From Candidatus Woesearchaeota archaeon (lineage in GTDB: Archaea; Nanobdellota; Nanobdellia; Woesearchaeales; 21-14-0-10-32-9), in assembly GCA_007117145.1 (NCBI GenBank), contig SKHC01000070.1:1-8707 (forward strand): a DNA stretch of 8,707 nt. The letters run 5' to 3'. Below the pieces are notes generated by a model. The model saw nothing but the letters and a program-made list of their open reading frames with translations, did no database searches and was not told where the DNA came from. The number at the start of each line of letters is the position of its first letter. Positions within the stretch are counted from its first letter, which is position 1. Shown one piece after another: positions 5,321 through 8,707 of this stretch. The position numbers and the translations under genes were made by a program.

Positions 5321-7164
5321 CTGAATAATCCTCTTAAGAATTCTGTGAATTTTCTGTATGTTTGCATGAACCCAGATTCTTCTTGTCTTTGCCTTACTGT
5401 TTCTATTTCTCCATCTACTTGTTGACTTGGAGGTTGCGTGGTTGAACTTCCAGGTTCAGTTGCTCCTCCTGTTTGCGTTTCTTGCTCAGCTCCGCTAACT
5501 TCTATTGTTGTATTATGGATTGCTTGATAGTTTTGGGTTACTGCAACTGTTGTGATTATTAAGTCTTGGTTTGCTGTTCTTGGAATTTCTATTTCGTAGG
5601 TGTATGCTTGGCTTTGCTGTTTTCCTTGCAAGCTTATAGTGTTTTGAGTTCTGCCTGCAACTCTTTGCACGTCTTGGTTGAATGAGTCTTCAACTTGCAT
5701 AGCTTCTAGCGAGGAGTCTGCTACGTTTCTAATAGTCACTATCATTTGAATTCTATCTCCTGGTGCTACTATTCTGTTACTTGGCCTTGTTGAGATAACT
5801 ATCGGGGTGTCATCTCCTATCACGTTTATTGTGTGGGTGTCTTCTAGTCTGTTAAGGACTCCTGAAACTCTGTATAGGGTTGTAGCGTTTATTTGGTAGG
5901 CGATGTTTTGGTCTATTTCTGGTGCGATTAGTCTTTCATCTATTATAGTTTTAGTTTCTCCTCTTCTCACGTCTGTAGTTATGGTTTTGTTTACTATACC
6001 TGTGAGTCTTGTTTCAACTCCTGTTATGTCTAAGTTGTTGTTTCTGTTTGTTAGTGTGTATGTTATCCTGTATGGCGTGTTTGGCAGTATGTCTGTTCTG
6101 TCTACTTTTAACGTGCTTGTTAAGGTGTCTGAAGATGTTTGAATTGCGTGGTTTAATGATTCGTTGTATTTGTGTCCTAGCGCTGTTATTTCTACGTTTC
6201 CTCTAAGTTCTGAGTTTTGGGTGTTTACTTGTCTGTATGTTACTTGGAATGTTTTGCTTTGACCTGCGCTTAGTGTTGATGTGTCTTGATAGTTTCTTGT
6301 GCCGTGTTGTAATTGTAAGTTGTTTGCTCTAAGTGGTATTAGACTTGTTGGGTGTTGTAAGTTGCTTTTGATAGTTATTGGCTCGTCTAATCTGTTTGTC
6401 AGAGTGTATTGGTATTGGAATGTTTCTCCTACTTGTACTCTTGTAACTGCTTGTTTTTGGAATGTGTATGGTTTTGGCACTTCTATTCTTAGAGTTCTTG
6501 TGGCTTGTTGTTGCTCTCCTGAGCTTGAGTATTTTATCTGTGCTGATAAGTCGTAGGTTTGGCTTTTATTTGCTTGTATTGTTATGTTGTATGTGTAGTC
6601 ATCTCCAGGTCTTAGGTTCATCGTTGTGCTTTGGAGCGTTGTTTCGAATTTTATCAAGTCTTTGGTTTCTACGTGTAAATCTTTTGGTATTGTTATCGTT
6701 GTTTGTATGCCTTGTATTTGTGTTTCCCCTGCGTTTTCTAGTTTAAGTGTTACTGTTCCTGTTTCTCCAGCTTCTAGTCTTGTGCTGCCTGTCAGGGTTA
6801 TTTTAAAGTCTGATTCTTTTACTGGTGGCTCATACGTGTCTTTTTCTATGAGTATTTTTATTGCTGGAACGTATATTCCTCTAGCGCTTATCGTTGCTTT
6901 GGCGTGTTCAAAGTCAAAGTCTTCGTAGCAGTAAGTGTACTGCGCGTTTTTTTGACATGTTCCTTTTCTTATTATCGTTGAGAATTCGTTTGCGTTAAAT
7001 CTTAAGAGTTCTATGTCTGATTGTTGTAGTTGGAAGTCGTATAGTATGCCTTCTTTTGTGAATTGGCCTGAGTATTCGTGCCAGTCCTCGTGTATCTTAG
7101 TTACTGTTGGAGATACTACTGGGAGTAAGAGTATGATTATTAGTATAGGGATTAGTTTTTTCAT
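5317..7164 (-). CDS. Secreted multi-domain Ig-like (CARDB/DUF11-type) surface protein
   Basis: A protein of 615 residues. Residues 1-19 are a signal peptide (MKK, then a run of Ile/Leu/Pro/Val). Residues about 20-108 form a small domain with two cysteines, C70 and C79, probably disulfide-linked. Four beta-sandwich repeats follow at about 118-230, 232-345, 347-450 and 452-558. Their shared opening is a Gly/Pro turn followed by a strand with T-L-x-N: EAGETGTVTLKLEN, QVGETFQYQYTLTN, LPNTPYRITYTLTN and APGDRIQMIVTIRN. This resembles CARDB/DUF11 adhesion-like domains. Six N-x-S/T sequons (N193, N199, N334, N392, N426, N551) suggest surface glycosylation. A Thr/Gly/Gln/Pro linker (about 560-585) precedes a basic amphipathic end (QTYRKFTEFLRGLFR); there is no C-terminal membrane helix. 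It should be an extracellular structural or adhesive protein. The HD hydrolase gene is coupled downstream. Specific function is not recognised. Confidence 0.88.
   Translation of the reverse strand: MKKLIPILIIILLLPVVSPTVTKIHEDWHEYSGQFTKEGILYDFQLQQSDIELLRFNANEFSTIIRKGTCQKNAQYTYCYEDFDFEHAKATISARGIYVPAIKILIEKDTYEPPVKESDFKITLTGSTRLEAGETGTVTLKLENAGETQIQGIQTTITIPKDLHVETKDLIKFETTLQSTTMNLRPGDDYTYNITIQANKSQTYDLSAQIKYSSSGEQQQATRTLRIEVPKPYTFQKQAVTRVQVGETFQYQYTLTNRLDEPITIKSNLQHPTSLIPLRANNLQLQHGTRNYQDTSTLSAGQSKTFQVTYRQVNTQNSELRGNVEITALGHKYNESLNHAIQTSSDTLTSTLKVDRTDILPNTPYRITYTLTNRNNNLDITGVETRLTGIVNKTITTDVRRGETKTIIDERLIAPEIDQNIAYQINATTLYRVSGVLNRLEDTHTINVIGDDTPIVISTRPSNRIVAPGDRIQMIVTIRNVADSSLEAMQVEDSFNQDVQRVAGRTQNTISLQGKQQSQAYTYEIEIPRTANQDLIITTVAVTQNYQAIHNTTIEVSGAEQETQTGGATEPGSSTTQPPSQQVDGEIETVRQRQEESGFMQTYRKFTEFLRGLFR
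5329..5333 (-). promoter_or_regulatory. Shine-Dalgarno of the HD hydrolase gene
   Basis: GAGGA on the minus strand, inside the end of the upstream surface-protein gene and 8 bases before the ATG at 5320. It supports that start and coupled translation. Confidence 0.7.
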
Positions 7165-7188
7165 TAGAATTAGTTGTGTTTCTAGTGG

Positions 7189-7197
7189 TTTATATAG
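7189..7197 (-). promoter_or_regulatory. TATA box of the surface-protein/HD operon
   Basis: The minus strand reads CTATATAAA; its centre is about 29 bp upstream of the ATG at 7164. The spacing predicts a transcript starting at or next to the start codon. Confidence 0.7.
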
Positions 7198-7215
7198 TTT
7201 TCTTGAAGAATTGTG

Positions 7216-7261
7216 AAAAAAAAAAGAAAAAAAAGAAAAAAAATTAAGGACTAAGTCCTTA
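7216..7261 (-). terminator. S-layer gene terminator: palindrome plus three poly-T tracts
   Basis: On the minus strand a perfect palindrome with 8-base arms and a single central base (7245-7261; TAAGGACT on each strand) begins with the S-layer stop codon itself. Directly after it come three T tracts of 8, 8 and 10 bases separated by single C residues (7243 down to 7216). Such repeated T tracts are strong archaeal terminators; the hairpin could also stabilise the mRNA 3' end. It insulates the S-layer transcript from the surface-protein operon, whose TATA box starts about 20 bp further on. Confidence 0.85.
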
Positions 7262-8707
7262 GTTGCTTGACGGTGCTCTTAGAGCAACGTTTGAAGCGTC
7301 TGTAACTACTACTTCTACTTCAGTTCCAACTAATTGGCCTGAGTACCTTGAGTAGTCAGCTAGTACGTAGCTTGCTCCTAACGTGTCTTCTGCACTGTAA
7401 CCTGCTACAAGTAAAGCGTTCTGGTCTGAGAATAGCCTGATTTTAGCTAGTCCAGGTTCGAACATTTCTTGTATTTCCTCAGCGCTTGGGTTTCCTAGTA
7501 AGGTTCTTGCAATAGTGTTTACTGCAGGTCCTCCCACAACTATTAATGGTGTGGTTCCTAGTAGTCCTTGTGCGTTGGTATCAGTTACTGCGATTCCAGT
7601 TCCACCGATTGGGTTGATTTCAACTGCTCCACCTGTGCTTGTTCCAGTTCCAGCTGCGGATCCAGTTGTTGTTACACTAAATCTTGCTTCAGCTTGTTCG
7701 TATGGAATGCTGATGTGGAATCTGTCTCTGTCAGCTTGGTTTTCTGGGTCTCTTACAAGTACACCGTAGGTTGTCATCAAGTCATAGTCTTGAGTTCCGA
7801 TGCTGTACGTGTTTGAACCGCCATCTGTGTACCAGAAGTCAGTTGCTTTTCCATCGTTTCTTTCGTCACCTAGCTTTCTGAAGTTTCCAACAACAATCGG
7901 AGTTCCTGTTAACATGTCCTCTTCGTCACCAAGATCACCAAATATGTTTTTCAAGTCATTGGTATCTGTATCAATTGAACTTAGGTTGACATGTAGTTGT
8001 TCACCGTTGTCAAATGTGTAGTAGATGTAGTAATTTTCAGCCGCATCTACCCATCCAGTTACAACAACTTCTTCTCTTTGCTGTCTAGTCATAGCTATGT
8101 CAAAGCTTGGTTCTGGTTCTTTTAGTCTCAAGTCATCTCCATCTTCGTAAGCTAGCCATAAGTCAACAGCTCCAGGAGTTGCGGGAGCAGTGTCATCAAC
8201 TAGTCCGTATAGGAATACTTGGTCAGCTCTGTCGCTTCCGATGTAGAATACATCTGAACCAGCGTCAGTTACCCATTCAAGTACGTATCTATTAGCTGTT
8301 GACTGGTCATCATTTCCATCATCGAAAATGAAACTTGTTCTGACTCCACTGTTTAAGTGCACTTCGTTTCTTCTGTCATCGAAGAATCCATCAAAGTTGA
8401 TGTGTACATAGTTGTTCGGTAGTGACCAACTCTCACCAACTCCAATTGCAGCTCTTTCATTGTCTCTTGTAGCTTCAATTTCTTCTCTTAGCATCTTGTT
8501 CTCGATACCTAAGTATTCTAGATTGCCAGATACATCTGTTTCAACTACCCAGAACCATTCAGCTTCTTGTCTTCTATCAGATTCTCCTAATAGGTCAGCT
8601 GGTTGATCATCTGAGATAACCGTGGTTATTTCTTCACCTAGCTTTAAGACAGCTCCGTTTTCTGAGTGTCCAGCTTCGATGTAGAATACACTTTCTACTT
8701 CAACTTC
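7259..8707 (-). CDS. S-layer protein, N-terminus cut by window edge
   Basis: The frame is open to the right edge and shows 482 residues; an internal ATG at 8494 is not the true start, because coding continues upstream with the same acidic composition. The visible part is beta-rich and heavy in Asp and Glu. It contains two copies of a W-x-T-D-x-G-S...I-G motif (visible residues 145-168 and 292-315), then a Ser/Thr/Gly linker (about 346-371), then a C-terminal domain with PLIVVGGPAVNTIARTLLG (387-405) and ALLVAGYSAEDT (431-442). The GGP-N and AGYSAEDT blocks are what I know from the C-terminal domains of archaeal S-layer proteins. It should form the outer paracrystalline coat. No C-terminal membrane helix is present. 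GC content is clearly higher than in the toxin-antitoxin genes, as expected for a highly expressed gene. Confidence 0.88.
   Translation of the reverse strand, partial: EVEVESVFYIEAGHSENGAVLKLGEEITTVISDDQPADLLGESDRRQEAEWFWVVETDVSGNLEYLGIENKMLREEIEATRDNERAAIGVGESWSLPNNYVHINFDGFFDDRRNEVHLNSGVRTSFIFDDGNDDQSTANRYVLEWVTDAGSDVFYIGSDRADQVFLYGLVDDTAPATPGAVDLWLAYEDGDDLRLKEPEPSFDIAMTRQQREEVVVTGWVDAAENYYIYYTFDNGEQLHVNLSSIDTDTNDLKNIFGDLGDEEDMLTGTPIVVGNFRKLGDERNDGKATDFWYTDGGSNTYSIGTQDYDLMTTYGVLVRDPENQADRDRFHISIPYEQAEARFSVTTTGSAAGTGTSTGGAVEINPIGGTGIAVTDTNAQGLLGTTPLIVVGGPAVNTIARTLLGNPSAEEIQEMFEPGLAKIRLFSDQNALLVAGYSAEDTLGASYVLADYSRYSGQLVGTEVEVVVTDASNVALRAPSSN
7763..7834 (-). repeat. S-layer internal repeat, copy B
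   Basis: Encodes 24 residues starting WYTDGGSNTYSIG and ending YG. It aligns without gaps to copy A at 8204-8275, with 10 of 24 residues identical by eye, including W, T-D, G-S, I-G and Y-G. It suggests two copies of one beta domain. Confidence 0.55.
8204..8275 (-). repeat. S-layer internal repeat, copy A
   Basis: Encodes 24 residues starting WVTDAGSDVFYIG and ending YG, matching copy B at 7763-7834. The copies are about 440 bases apart, giving a domain period of about 147 residues. Confidence 0.55.

Noticed and set aside
6299..6928. Several plus-strand ORFs of 85-100 codons rich in Cys, Leu and Val.
   Set aside because: They are antisense to the Ig-like surface protein, overlap one another in different frames and have no family motif, promoter or ribosome site.
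7216..7243. The A10-G-A8-G-A8 run considered as a microsatellite or phase-variation tract.
   Set aside because: It is intergenic and sits right after a palindrome at an S-layer stop codon on the opposite strand, so a terminator explains it better.
7259..8494. Taking the ATG at 8494 as the true start of the S-layer protein.
   Set aside because: The frame stays open to the right edge with the same acidic, beta-rich composition, and no TATA box or signal peptide accompanies that ATG.

Overview
This window most likely comes from an AT-rich archaeon, probably a small-genome DPANN-type lineage of the Woesearchaeota/Pacearchaeota kind. The evidence is an archaeal class I CCA-adding enzyme, a TFS transcript-cleavage factor, an archaeal S-layer protein, TATA-box promoters and poly-T terminators. 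The lineage is inferred from gene style, not from a phylogenetic marker.

Layout. (1) Bases 1-2283, minus strand: a compact operon reading cca, then TFS (RNA polymerase cleavage factor), then a DUF167/YggU protein, then a P-loop kinase-like protein cut by the left edge. Genes are spaced by 6 bp or overlap. (2) Bases 2390-3369, plus strand: a two-gene HEPN/MNT toxin-antitoxin-type module. A winged-helix-fused minimal nucleotidyltransferase is followed by a HEPN-like protein whose usual motif histidine is replaced by tyrosine. An imperfect palindrome sits between its TATA box and start codon and looks like an autoregulatory operator. (3) Bases 3358-3578: a short intergenic stretch with a T-tract terminator. 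On the minus strand it carries a 34-codon ORF resembling the N-terminal end of a much longer archaeal protein family, apparently a gene remnant. (4) Bases 3579-4772, plus strand: a CPA-type cation/proton antiporter in which the conserved Asn-Asp pair reads Asn-Thr. (5) Bases 4769-7164, minus strand: a secreted multi-domain Ig-like surface protein coupled by an ATGA overlap to a stand-alone SpoT/MESH1-type HD hydrolase. (6) Bases 7216-8707, minus strand: the C-terminal 482 residues of an acidic S-layer protein, cut by the right edge and ended by a strong palindrome plus triple poly-T terminator.

How it fits together. Four transcription units begin with a TATA box centred about 27-30 bp upstream of the start codon, so their mRNAs should be leaderless or nearly so. 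Several internal operon genes instead have a Shine-Dalgarno motif 7-8 bases before their start. The left operon handles tRNA maturation and transcript proofreading. The right side is cell envelope plus a nucleotide hydrolase. The central module is the accessory element, A-rich and flanked by what seems to be gene debris. No RNA genes, CRISPR arrays or insertion sequences were seen. All family assignments are from reading the residues and from memory of the families; no database search was run.
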